DNA from: Ramazzottius varieornatus
Taxonomy: Eukaryota > Tardigrada > Eutardigrada > Parachela > Ramazzottiidae
DNA: 64,000 bases
Direction of reading: 5' to 3'
Assembly (NCBI GenBank): GCA_001949185.1
Contig: BDGG01000013.1
Location: forward strand, 988,036 to 1,052,035
The stretch's first letter is position 1, and the number at the start of each line of letters is the position of its first letter. The notes below the pieces were generated by a model. That model saw nothing but the letters and a program-made list of their open reading frames with translations, was not told the DNA's origin and searched no databases. Positions 19,275 through 32,200 of this stretch are shown here, piece by piece. A program made the position numbers and the translations under genes.

Positions 19275-22200
19275 ATGTCTGATCGCGGCGGTGGAAGAGG
19301 TGGCTTCGGTGGAGGACGAGGCATGTCGCGCGGCGGTGGCCGAGGAGGCTTTGGAGGAGGCCGAGGTGGTGGACGAGGCGGATTCGGTGGAGGAGGCCGT
19401 GGCGGTGGCGGATTCCGAGGAAGAGGAGGCTTTGGAGGCCGTGGAGGAGGTGGTGATCGAGGCGGCGGCGGCCGGTTCAACGGAGGAGTAGGCTTTCGCG
19501 GTGGCAGAGGCGATTCACGAGGTGGACGCGGCGGTCGAGGAGGCTTCAACAAGCGTCCTGAGAGAGACGAATCGCCCGACACTGGTGACGAGTCTCCTTC
19601 CCGCGATGTCGGATCCGACAAGAAGCGCGTTCGTTTCGATTTGGATGCCGAGAATGAAGGGAACAATACCACTCCTCAGGCGCAGACGACTGGCAGGTCC
19701 AACCTGAAATCACCTGCCGCTAAGAAAGCTAATCAACCGAAGAGTGATGACAAGAAGAAGCCTGCCCAGCAGAATAATCAAGCAAATTCAGCCGAGAAGA
19801 CTGATCAAGGAAAGGCCAATCAAGCGAAGGGTGGGAACACCACACCGAACCAGAAAAAGCCGCAAATTAACGGTACGGCACCGTCTTCCAACGAGAAATC
19901 AGAGGCCTCTGGAGCCGAAGGATCAACGCCGAAGCTTTCAAAAAGCGCAAAGAAGGCATTGAAGAAGGCGGCAGCTGGAAGCGGAACGTCCAACGAACCT
20001 TCGTCAGCCGCAGCAGCGAAGTCGTCTCCTCAAAAGACTCCTTCACCTCAGAAGGACACGAAAGCTGCCTCACCGTCCAATACCCAGCAAGAATCGTCGA
20101 GTGAGCCTACGGGCAAAGGCCAGAAGAGAACGGCGGCCGAATCTGGCCAGACCGCACAAGGCAGCAACGAGAAGAGCAACCTCGTCATTGCCAGACTTGG
20201 TAAGACTTGTTTTGATTGATTTTCTGCCCGGATGTTCAGATTAAATTCGTTTGCAGAGGAACGAGCCAACAGACGGTTATTTCTCAAGAATCTACCTATG
20301 AAGATTGCAACAGACGATATCAAAGCCATCGCTCCAGAATTAGTCGGCGTCAGGATAATTGAGAAGCCTTCCAAAAACGAATGGTAAGATCTAGTCATCG
20401 GTCTGCAAATCGAAGATTCAGGCCTTCAGCGTTTATGGTTCTGCCGAACAGAAACCAGCTGTCTTACAGCATGAGGCCTACAAGGATATGTGACGTAACC
20501 GACCAATTTTCGTATCACTCCGTTCAGTCAGGTTTTCCCAGATAAGCCCGCGCGTACACGGTGCATTTTGAATCGTATTGTGCGTCACTGTGCGTGAAAC
20601 TTGCTAGGTCTTGCATCGCTTTAATTTTTTTTCATCTAGCCATGCTTTCTTGGACTTCGCCAGTGAAGCTCTCGCGACAAAATACTTCGACGTTCTCAGT
20701 AAGAAGAATAAGCTAAAAGGACAGACGTTCATTGTGGACTACTGCGGCACAAAGAGCAAGTTCAACTCCAAACAGCTCACACCTTCCAGTAAGTCGCTCC
20801 TCACTTTTCGTGTTTCTTCCTATGATTGTATGCTTTTGATGTTTGATCAGGGATAGTAGACCGGTTGAATGTTGCAGCTGATGAAGTGGACGAGCTGAAG
20901 CTGTACGTGGGTGGACTGAAGAGCTCAACGTCCATTGACGAGATCCGCAAACACTTCCCATCCGCCATTGACGTGCTCAAACCTGGTCGGTACAAGAGAA
21001 AAGGACGAGAAGGCGCAGCGTAAGTTTTCTGTTCAACTCTTTTCTCAGAAAGATCCTTCTGTGTTCGTAATGAATGTTTTCGAGCTCGGTAAAGCAACTC
21101 AACGTACCGTTTTTCCAAGTGGCGCATAACACCGTAAATGTGCTTCCAGCCGATAACACCGTAAAGGTGCGCCACTTGAAACAATCTTCTTACCGAGCTC
21201 CCATTCTGGATGAATTTGGCTGAATTTTGTTTTGCAGGTTTGCCTTCGTGAAGTTTGCCAATGAGACCGCATCGAAGGATGCGTTCAATAAGGCACAGGA
21301 TGCCGTCATTGATGGACAGAAAGTCACGGTTCTGTTCGCTTTCAAGCCAAAGACGCAAGAACAGAGACAGAAGGACATGGACACCACCAAGAAAGCCACC
21401 GCTTCCGGAGACAGCGCCACAGGTCCGTCTGCTAAGAAACAAAAGACCGAAGTCGGCAAGAAAGCCAAGGCTGCACCTGTGCAGGAAGATGACGAGGAGG
21501 AGGACGACGAGGAAGGAGATGACGACGATGTAAGTAAACTGTTGATTTTGTTCCGTTTTTCTCGATCCTCTTGGAAATCACTGTTAATGTTACGCGCACG
21601 GTTTGCACGAACCTTGATACGCTCGCACCACCTTGTGTAATGGCTGAGTGTGTCTGGGTGCATGAAAAGTTCTCGCTGGTTTTCAAGCTTTCAAGATCTG
21701 TGATGAAATGTCATGCACAAGCATACAGGTATGTCATGTTTCATGCGTGGGTGCGTGTCTGCAGGTGAATGAAGGATCGGTAAATTCTTTCGCTTGCGTC
21801 CCAGAACGCGATTGGAGTTGCGATCTGTTATCTGACGTGACTTAATTTTCAGGACGAAGATGAGGATGATGAAATGGACCAGAGTCTTTTGAGGGCTGTG
21901 CTGGGCGGCACGGACGATGAGGACGAAGATGAAGGTGCCCCACCCACCAAGAAGGGCAGTGCAGCGCCGGCCAAGGGGAAGCAGAATCAGAACCAGACCG
22001 CCTCCGCTGGGAAGACCTCTTCCCTGAAAGGAGCCCAAAGTCCGGCAACGCAGAAGGGCGCTTCACAACAAGCCAGTACCGGAAAGAACAGCTTGCAGAA
22101 GGGCGCACAGAATGCGCAAAGTCCCGCTGGCCAGAAGAAGGGCCAGAATCAGCAGAAGGGTAAAGCCGTCTCTACGAAGATAAATGAGGAGGACGATGAG

Positions 22201-22775
22201 GATGATGAGGAAGACGACGGTGAAGATGGTAAATGAGATGGGCTTTTCGCAATCGGCTTGAACGTGATCACTTTTTCGAGTGGCGCACGCTACCTGTCCA
22301 TTGCATTGAGCGCGTGCGCCACTTGGGCAAACTGGACGGGATCGTTTTGTGGAGTGGCGCACGGTTCCATCCCATAGGAATAAGAAATTGCGCCACTTGA
22401 GATGACAACCATGTTTGGTTCGTTTGCCGATGTCTCGGAATCTGGAAACAGAATATGAAAACGAATAACAGGAGATAATGGACTAGTATGAAATGTTCGT
22501 TCCTTGCAGTCATGAAAATGTTCGCTGACGCCGCGGACGAAGATGAGGACGATGACGAAGGCGACGATGATGAAGAGGGGGATGATGATGACGATGTAAG
22601 AAATTCCAAAAAGTTTGAATTGTTATGTGAGCAAATCGCTTCGAGTCGACCTGAATTTGAGGTGCGATTCTGTGTGCCTTGCGAAATGTACTTGAGGCAG
22701 TGATTGAGTTTAACTTTCACGATTTTGATGCAGGACGATGAAGATGACGAGGATGATGACGGGGACGACGAGTAA
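19275..22775 (+). CDS. Nucleolin-like protein: RGG box, two RRMs, acidic tail
   Basis: Eight exons (19275-20199, 20257-20383, 20640-20788, 20851-21019, 21238-21529, 21853-22228, 22510-22595, 22734-22775) encode 721 residues. Order of parts: a glycine/arginine RGG region (about residues 4-95), a Lys/Gln/Ser-rich low-complexity region, RRM1 (RNP2 LFLKNLP, RNP1-like HAFLDF), RRM2 (RNP2 LYVGGL, RNP1-like FAFVKF), and three Asp/Glu tracts spread over the last four exons with a Lys/Gln-rich spacer. The family binds RNA and acts in the nucleolus. Vertebrate nucleolin has the acidic tracts N-terminal and the RGG box C-terminal, so the order here is reversed. Retention of intron 6 would end the protein at EDGK. 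AATAAA lies at 23061. Confidence 0.85.
21115..21181. repeat. Short palindromic repeat (GTGGCGCA family), copy 1
   Basis: CCAAGTGGCGCA is paired with GGTGCGCCACTTG at the other end, inside intron 4 of the nucleolin-like gene. The spacer contains ATAACACCGTAAA twice, so this copy has a slightly longer centre. Confidence 0.7.
22279..22400. repeat. Short palindromic repeat family, copies 2 and 3 in tandem
   Basis: Two palindromes (22279-22326 and 22352-22400) sit about 25 bases apart in intron 6 of the nucleolin-like gene. Arms read GAGTGGCGCACG and CGTGCGCCACTTG in the first, GAGTGGCGCACG and TTGCGCCACTTGAG in the second. Confidence 0.75.
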
Positions 22776-23235
22776 ATCTTCTTAAGCTGGTTTTCGCTTT
22801 TCGTTTAGACGGGAATATTTTCTTGTTGGACGAATACATTGAAGTTACTGTTTCACAACTAACTGTGACTATTCCAAAAATACTTAATCTGCGAAAAAGG
22901 CGAAGAGGTGTAGTTGCAGACACTTTGCCGAATTGTTTTATTGTTAGCCCATACCTTTTGTTCTTTGAGTGTTCCCTGTATGTCCATGGAAAGCAGAAAC
23001 TGAAGTGGAGACGGAAGAGTTTCCTTCTCGAAGAATTTGTTGGCTAAATTCAATGAATCAAATAAAAATCATTTATCCAACTTCCGCCAACTTTTGATGA
23101 ACAAATCATCTCTGTTTGGTTCGACTGTTTCAGTGACATTTGCGACCGTGAACCAATATAAGAAAGCAATGATAAAGTTTGAAAGAAAAGGAAGCTTGAA
23201 GTGTGTGAGTAGTTTATGAAAAAGGAAGAGTAAAG
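22776..23235. promoter_or_regulatory. Convergent 3' ends with overlapping polyadenylation signals
   Basis: The nucleolin-like gene (+) and the p140Cap-like gene (-) point at each other. AATAAA for the + gene is at 23061-23066. AATAAA for the - gene (TTTATT on +) is at about 22937-22942. If both are used the two mRNAs overlap tail to tail by more than 100 bases. Confidence 0.4.
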
Positions 23236-26200
23236 CTATAAAATGTCTGTTTCGTAAATCTTTTTCGAATCTGAGCTGCCGTTGGTGATAGTCATTTGGT
23301 GTAAAGGACGCGAGGATGGTGTGGCGTAAATGTCAGTCCCGTTCATTTTCATGTAGGGTTGGCGTATCGAGTCAGCAAAGGAGCCAGGCTGGGGAGAGAG
23401 CGCAGTTTTGTTGACAGGAGATGATGGACGGACCTTTTGCTCACGTTGAAGCTGCTGTAACCTTGCGTATTGTTCCTGGGAAAAATCTCAGATATACCAA
23501 CTGCTGCAAAGCGAAAACGCTGGCCCATTGCAAATAGTCTGCATCTATTTGCGGTATTTTAGGATAAGTACTGTACAGTACTATTCACCGTACGGAACAA
23601 AGGACGTTAGTTTTTGGTACGATTCTGTCAAGTCCAAACGTCGTATGCCAACTTTGAAAGATGATGCTACCTTTACCTGTAGTTGTTTCTGCTTGCGAAG
23701 AAGTTCTTGGTGTCGCTCTTCCAGCGCTTCCTGTCTCGTCCTCGGTGGCAGCGGTGGTGGCACCGAAGGATCCTCTGTGCCAGGCTTGGGCGGAAGGACA
23801 GGTGGCTCTCTCTTGTCCAAGCGACTGAGGTACGCTGAGTCGACCCGTGAAGGGCTGTAGGGACTGCTCTTGTTTGAAGCATCGTAGGCTAGGATGTCGC
23901 GGGCTAAATCATCGATTGGTGAGCCACTCGTGCCAGGATCTGATCCTTTCCTCAACTTGGACGTGTAGTACTGGCCGATCTTGTCTTGCTGGGAGGGTGT
24001 TAGGCGCTGATCTTTCAAGGGTGAACGCAGTTCGCGCAAGTTGGCGTATTCGGTATAGGCACCACCTGCGAAAGCGAAGATACCATGTTAGAAACCATTC
24101 AAGTCACCGGTTTTGCAGGAAAAATTCTGATGTTGCTTAAGACTACAGAAGGCACTGACATTTCAGTAAGCTTGTTGGAAGATTTGATCCATTTACAAGG
24201 CTCGATCGACCTAAGAGACTCGTCATTCTGAAGAACAAGGAACTACAGCCTGAGGGGGCCAAGTGACTACCACCTGTATAATTAGGGCGATCTTGACCGA
24301 GTTTTTGCCGGACTTCGAAACTAATTGTCCTTGGTTGAACATCCTCTTTACTACCTCCTGAAAATTTACAGGCGAGGAATCCGATCAGAGAAAGTCAAAA
24401 TCGACAAAAACTAGTGAATGTCCACAGAGAAAAATCCACTAACTTTTGCGGTTTCCAGGGCCGTCTTCCAAACTTTTTTTTGGGCTTTTGCGTTGAGGTC
24501 CTGTGGTAAGTTTGCTTAATATGATTGGAGCAGCAATAGGGCTGCAGAAAAAGTGGTCGATAGCATAGATTTGCCGCTCAGGACAAGAGCTATGAGTTTT
24601 ACCGCAAAAGCAGTTTTCCCGGCAAAACGGTCAAATTCGACAGTTTTAATTCATTTTTCGATTCAGCCAGGCGCTTCTGTGATATTTCTCATTTCTGTTG
24701 ACAGTTCGGATAGCTATACGTACACTGAGATCGAACTAAAATTTGGTACTGGAACGCTGAATTCTAGTGATGACGTTCTGGTCAGAAAGAGATGACTTCC
24801 CCACCGGAAGTCACACTGGCCAGCTTTTCCACACTATTTCTCAGCCGACGCGAATGTACCACATCCCATTGGAAACTGCTTGAAAAGTTGTATCAAAAGT
24901 GTGAAGGACTGAGCGAGAAATACATAAACTGAATTTTTTAAAGCGCTATATACAAGTGGTAGTCACTTGGCCCCCTAAGGCTGTATTTGCAGTATACTCT
25001 GTTCGTTCCAATAGACTAGGAATTCTGTAGTAAAAGGTAAAAGTTGTGTACTCGCGAGGACACAACTTCTTTGTTCCTTGTTCTCCACAACGACACCTTT
25101 ACACACACCACAGGTCAAGGCCGCCATATTTATTTGTCTGAAATACCTTGATAGTCGCCTGGTTCGGATACCGTGGATCGCGCCGACGAGTGGTAGTTCG
25201 GCAGAGTGAAGAAGCCAGTCTTGGAGAATGGGGAAGTGAGCGGTGACTTCGAACTGCTACGAAGTGGTGGCGGAGGGGCGTCGATGCTGTTGAGCCAGTC
25301 AGCCAAGTTACGGTCAGTCTCGGACGTGGAAGAAGGCTTGCGGGCAGGTGTGGAGAAACCTGACCGGTTATAGAAAGGCACTGGACTGATGGTCGTCTTC
25401 CGACCGCCATCGACGCCCACTTGCACTTTGGAGATGGTTGTGCCGCTGTCGGAGCCGGAAAAGATGGAAGACGTATCGGTCATAGAAGAAATTGTGGTGG
25501 CTGCAATCAGAAAACGAATATAAGCCAACCATGTGAGAACCCACTGTAGCAAAGTGACAAAAGCAGTGTTTGTATGTCGTCAGTCTGACGCCGTTTACAT
25601 TATTACTGATTTAAGTCAATTATACCATCAAATTTCGCTTCTATCGTAACCTTGACACACTTCCTGGCTTTCCGAACAGTACAGCCCGTTCAAGCAAAGT
25701 TGTCACCACTGGTTTTTCAGTTGTCGGAAAATTCACGATGGGAGACTCAGGCCTAACTTTTAGGCTACGAGTGAAAGCCCTATCAGTAACCTACTAGAAT
25801 CAACCAAAAACGAATCCTCTGAGAGTACCGTTGGTTGCCGAGAAGAATTTGTTTTGGTGAGGGTCATCATCCGACCGAGCATCAACTTTTTTTCTTGGAA
25901 TTCAAGTCTACTAAAATCCAGCGTGACTCATTTCACACACACTCTAGCGTGTCCGATACTGGATCAGATGCGCTATCATTCTGCATGAGCGGTTTAATTT
26001 CGCTGTCTCAAGCAAAAGTTTTCGAAGTAACAGTCTGTTTTGGACCGTTGGAGAAACAGCGGGAAAACAAGGGTCTCTACACGACGGCTCCCGTTGTGCC
26101 TTGAGCTTTTGTGATCGATGTTTCGACTACGCTAGTTTAATTCGGGATGTCGGTTACCTTTCTGAAAGGGGAAACTTGGGGCTATCAGGCAAAGTTAGAA

Positions 26201-29200
26201 ACAGCTCTCAAAAATCGTTATTGGGAGAGAATCAATTTTTTGAAAGGGTGGTGACAGGTTTGCTCGAACGGGCTGTATATGCTTGTGTGCCCTCACAAGT
26301 CAACTCAAACTGAAAACTGCCCCATCCCGGGACTCCTTTCATGCCGCTCTTGTTTTTGTGCGATCCGCGCATTTTGCACACTCCGTCACGCACCTGTGCT
26401 TTGTGTGCTCTGAGAAGAGTTAGACGGTGTGATACTAGGCGGCGAAAGACTGGTAGCGGTCCCTGCGTCCACAAACATCTCCGAGCGGTTGATTTCATGC
26501 CGCTCATTCCCATCTCTTCTGTCCCGATTACGCCCTTCGCGTCGCGGTGACCGCTTGATGGTGCTGCCATCTCGATCGGGCGTCGTGTCACGAGAAGATA
26601 CGTCGGTGAAAACTTCCAACTCGGACAGTAGGTCGTCCAACACGTCATGCGCTTTACGATCACGCTCCTGACGTTTCCTTTGTGGTAGGGGAGCGACACC
26701 AGAAGTCGATGACGTCAAGGTTAGCGATTCCTTCCTTGCCGGTGTCGGTGGCGCATCTTGGGTAGTGTTCGATGGATCTTGAATCGAAGTTGAGCCCTTG
26801 ATGGGAAAACTGTCCACCGAAACTTCGGGAAGCTCCTTTGCCAGAACGTAATCCTGAACGCTGGCTAGCCTGCAATATGCAGGCTGATTAGAAAATTGTA
26901 GAAAAACGGCGGTCAGTATTGGACTTCGACACGTCATGTTCGTAGCCATGAAGGTTCACTGAGCAGCTCGCCGATGCTTTCCACAAACAAACCGGTAAGA
27001 TGGGATACACGCACGACGAGAAGTTATGGGACCAGGCCTTTTCGCTACGGCGGTACGGATGCAGGTACATACACGACCAGTTCACCGTCATACACTTTTC
27101 GACATTTTTCTACGTTTGGATTTCCATTTTGCCGTCTTTTCCGCCTGGTCCGATAATTCTCCCATCGGGCGTGTACAGTTATTTCCGAAAACGAGAAGCA
27201 GGTTACTGGTTAAGATATTGCTACTGTAGTTGAGGGTTGGCTGATACGAGATTCGTCCGAGGCGGGGAGCGGGTTATACTGTAATCTGCTGATTGCACTC
27301 ACTTGTTTAAATTCAACAGTGTTCCAGTCAATTTCTTGCATCGCTTGGCCATCTCCTCTAGCTTTTCCGGTTCTTCTTTGACAAAGCTAAAAGCATAGCA
27401 AAGCAAGGCTTTTATGGTCTGAATAATATTTGCATGTTTGTACATTAGTCCACTTGGTCGCACAGCTAAGACCTACATTTCATCTTTGATGATCATCTCC
27501 ATATCGGCTGTCATGACGGCTTTGATCTTCTCTTGAAGACTGGGAAAATTTACTGGGGAGAAACAATACAAGTGTATTTCATCGCATCCAATAGTTTTGC
27601 AAAATTGGGACATTCGCCAAATGATTTCATTCAGATCATATTCCTAAGTGGCGCACGTTTCCATTGTTACTGGCGAGGAGCGTGCGCCACTTGCGAAAAC
27701 GAATTCATATTTCTTACATCGCAGATCGGCCAATTGGTTTGACAGCTCGTTGAGCTCCGAAGTGTGCCGTTCGACGGAACGCAGGCTGACGGGGGATTTC
27801 TGGTTTACAGCGCTATGATGTAGTTCCTCAATTGCGGTCTCCAGATTGAACATTTGCTGTCTCAGTCGGGCAGCTTCTTGTTGAAAGGCGTTCTTTTCAT
27901 TAGCCGCCTTGTTCCGTGGGGACTCGGAGAAAGGGCCCACAGAGCCCAGCTGCGCCTTCAGGCGCTCGAAATTATCCTTGACAATTTGCCGCATGGTCAG
28001 TGCTTGTGACTGATGATGTCGCCGCAGGACACGTGTCTCCTCGTTCATGTCCCGAATTTTCCTTTGTAAGTTGGCCAGATACTCCATGAGCATGGCGTCA
28101 GGGTATCGGACATTCACCACTACAAAACCCAAGCAGAAATAAACTACAAAATATAATAGTACGGGCCAACCGACCCCTAATTCGCACTCGTTAAAATGTT
28201 CAACTGATCTTCGAGAATAATCGCATAAATTTTCCAAAATTGGTTCCGTTTCGACGGGAGATCTATTGGGTAAACTTTCGATATCAGATTCTTCTATGTT
28301 GGACTGACGGGTGACACTTTCCGAAGGCTCAATTTACTAATTTTACGAAACGGAACGAACAGTTTCTGCACTGACCATGGGCATCGTTTTGAGCGTTTTG
28401 TGAGCTGTTGTTGAGCAAATGGACAGGTTGAGGACCGTTGGCGGACGAGACGGTTAAGTTAGTGGGGGTACTTGAATCTGTGGACAACAAAATAAGAGGG
28501 TAAGAATAATAAACGGAAAATAATCGAACAGAGTACACAAAAGAAGAGAAACGGACACCGGAAACGATGATTGTTAGTTCGAATTGGGTGGTGGATGAGC
28601 AGGTGAGTAAGTGGATTGGGTTTCCCAAGTGCGTATTGTGCGCATGTTTACCTTTGTAAACGAGATTGGGCTGGAGCGTACTGACGGAAGACGGTCGACG
28701 GGAAGAGGCAGAGGAAGAAGGAACATAAACATTGGCGTAATCGTTCGAGTTGTGGCGCGGACTGTAGTTGGGCTGCGTAAGTGCCTTTTGTACAAGGCCC
28801 GTGAGGTTGGCCAAGTGGCGCTCCATGGCGTCGACGCGATAACGAGCTTCCTCATCGACGATGGGAGTTGCCGTCCCCGAACGACTTGGTGGTCGTTGCT
28901 GCATGGGCTGCAACGATGATGATGAATGTTTATGGTCATGAGCTGCACCGGCGGAATTGTTGGCGTATATGGGCTCTGCTGGGTTATACATGTAGGACGA
29001 TGATGGCGCTGTAAGAAAAGACGTTCTACCAACTCATTCTAGGACCGAAACTCAAATAGCCGAGCTTTCGCGTCTTGAAGGCTGGGTACAGACAAGGCTT
29101 GAAAGCCCAGTTCTGTTCTTTGACCACAGTGCTGAAAATGCATTCCTTCCGGTGGTCATATAGCATTAATCAGTGGTAGCAACCCTCACGTGACCACCGG

Positions 29201-32200
29201 AAGGGATGCATTTTCAGCGCTGTATGTGTTTTTCGCAGGTTTACCGATTTTTGAGAACTTACGTTGTGAACTACCGTGGTAAAGGGACGTACGCTGAGGC
29301 TTTGGTGGAACTAGAGGCGCAGAATATTGTGAAGATGACCTGCAGAGAAATGGCGGTATAGGCTCCCCAATCATTCAAGCACCATAAAGCACAGAACTAC
29401 CAACTCTGAAAGTTCGTTCGAAAGAAAAGACGAGAGGATAATTGGGCTTGTTTTCTGACATGAAATCGGAATGTTCAAGGTTACAAAAAAATAACTTGCA
29501 CATACGCAGGTCGCGTGTGGGGCGTCGACGGTATCATGGAAGCGCTGGTCCGTCGAGGAACAGAAGAAGCACTTTGTTGTGTAGCGGCCAGCGGAAAGTG
29601 ATAAGACGGCTGCTTGTCGTAGATGGACGTAGTGTCAAATTCAGGCTCGGAAAAGTAGCTAATATCGTCGACAAGCTGCCCAAGTCGGAAGGCGGCAGAG
29701 GAGGCGGGAAGCTGGAAGGCACTGTTGTTGCTGTTGTGGGGAGGAAGCCGTAATGGCTGATCCTGATCAGCTTCCACTATCTTCAACACCGACCGATCGC
29801 GGATATCACTACAACCAGCCAGAGTACACTTAAAATGTACATCGAGATCGGCTCTACTTTAGAAATGACAGCACACATAAAAGGCTCCAATTTTTATGCT
29901 CGTCAACAAGGCAATGAAGTACTGCGTAGGAGGAATCGATTCTGTGTACTGCAGAGTTTGAGTTTGATCGCTGGAGATTGCGCATCTGAAGTGTGGATTG
30001 GATGAAAGGAAATGTGATTATAAGAGTCTGTTGGGGTATTTCGGCATTTCTGAGGACAAAAAGAGCAGATAGTTGATGCTCTAGTGATACACTTTCCACC
30101 ATGTGTTGTTATTACGGCATGTTGTACAATTTTAGGCTCCTGTTTTACATGGATCCATTTCTGCCCGGTATCATCGACGACTGAAAATATGCTTCACACA
30201 CTAGATTAACGCCTGGTTAGATGCAATTAACAACCGGGTGGACAAATTTCAGTGTTTGCAAGTGAAAAATTGATCGTTTATCTAAGAATGGGCGCTGTGA
30301 ACATAATCCGTGCAGAACTGCATGGGCTTGGTCGTATTAAATTTGGAAAAACCACAGATGGACATAATTGCATGTAACTATCCATCCGAAGGCGGATCTC
30401 ATTAACTAGGACGTCTTTAAAAATAATCGCCGTCTGGCAAAAAAAAATAACGGTAGAAAGAAGCTTTCGGAGACAACTCAGTCGACTGATTTTCCTCACA
30501 GACATTATAATCTTCTAACAAACTGTTCCGATTGTGTTGCACTTGAACGAACTGTACGACGTACCTGTTCCGAAGGACTCAACAGAGTCATACTGTATTA
30601 CCTCCGATAATTTCCGTACGTCAAAGATATTATTTATACTTGAATGGTAATGCGCTGTTTGCGATATCTCGCCGGCACATAGTCTGGTGACGTCACCGGT
30701 CGTCAACGAATCAGCTGATCGGTTAAACGATCCTGAAAAAGTTAGATTCCACCTTCTGAAACGGTTTTTCAGTGTTGTCGCACCTCCGATGTTTCTATTC
30801 ACTGTTAGGAAAAATGAGAAAGCAAAAGACTCGTTTAGAAAGTACAACTCGACGGCGGAAGTCAAATCCTATTGAGAATTCAGAGCTTAAAAGGACGAAA
30901 GATGGTGACGTAACTGGGCGACCTCGCCTTTGATTCGCAATCTCTGTGAAGGAATGAATGGCTGTGACGTACGGAAATTGGGCTGTGGGCAAGGTTCCTC
31001 AAAAGTCTAGGGTCACAGAGTAGAGGCACAGCTGATGAAATTTGAAAAAGGCAAAGGAGGGTTCCGGGTTTTACTTAAAATTTCTCGGCCTCCACACGGC
31101 AAGGCCGGGCCCCTTCACTTGAGCTACCCTGGCCCTTGCCTAAATTTTCTCGACTTTGCCTCTACGTCGTAACCCCAGACTTCTCAGGAACTTTGCCCAG
31201 AGCCAAATTATCGGAGGTAATACAATACCATGAATTCCTGCAAACTTTTATGTCAAGGAAATGGATAGTCTTACTTTACGTTTTATGAATGCGACAAAAC
31301 TAACTCACTATTTAGAGGAATTTAATGAATCAGACCGACACTAATCCATAGATACCGGATAGCGTTCAGTAGTTGACAGCACGCCCAATATATTCTCCAG
31401 ACGAACTTTTATGTAACCTTTAAGCGTTGTTATCACTGCTAATCCAAGTACATGTACACCGGTATAGAAACCAATCCACCACTTACCGTAAATCTTCCAG
31501 TTCATAGAACATATCACGACGTTGGTCCAGGACGTAAATTCTTCGTGGCTGTGAACTATCCAAATACTGCATCGTCAAGACTTTGGGGAAGGCCCTGACA
31601 AACAAGGCTTTAACCTACGAGCCACAGAAAAATCCACTGCAAACAACAGTTGGGTGGAACGTGGGAACGAGTCCGTGATTTACAACACATCCTCTGACAA
31701 TTGACTGAGAGTCATACGATAAACAGCAGATCGAACTTTCATGAGAAACAAACACAGCGTGCAATATCAACAAGTTCTTCTTCTTCTCCTTCGATGAAGT
31801 GCGGCAAGAGATGACTGACTTGACTTACAGTGTCTAGCGTGGTGATTTCGTTGGGTAAAACCGCACGCTTGGTTTCCTCGCGAAATTGCAAGAAGACAAG
31901 GCCTGCGTTGAAACAAAAAAGCACAGCGAGTCAGACAGATTATGTATAGATCGCGACGTCAAAGTCTAACGATGAATGTCACGCGTGATGTGTTAGTCAG
32001 GGATGGTGCAGTATAAATATAAACGGGGGTTCTCTCGGATGAACTGCCAAGTTCCAAAACTATGCATGAGGTTTGTGCAATATGCAACCGGAGAACCGTG
32101 ATGTAGTGTGAGGAAGGCTTGAAGACTCACCGAGAGGCCGCTCAAGTGTCTTGGAGGGCGTCCTAACGATGGGCAAGCTGGCACGAGCGCGGTTTCCGCG

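Noticed and set aside
19259-19672. Proline-rich ORF of 137 codons on the - strand
   Set aside because: It is the antisense of the GGC/CGT-rich RGG box of the nucleolin-like gene; Pro/Arg composition follows from that.
21190-22720. Serine-rich ORFs on the - strand
   Set aside because: Antisense of GAC/GAT acidic runs in nucleolin-like exons; no start, splice or motif support.
26341-26671. ORFs on the + strand across 26.3-26.7 kb
   Set aside because: Antisense of a well supported p140Cap-like exon (26394-26869).
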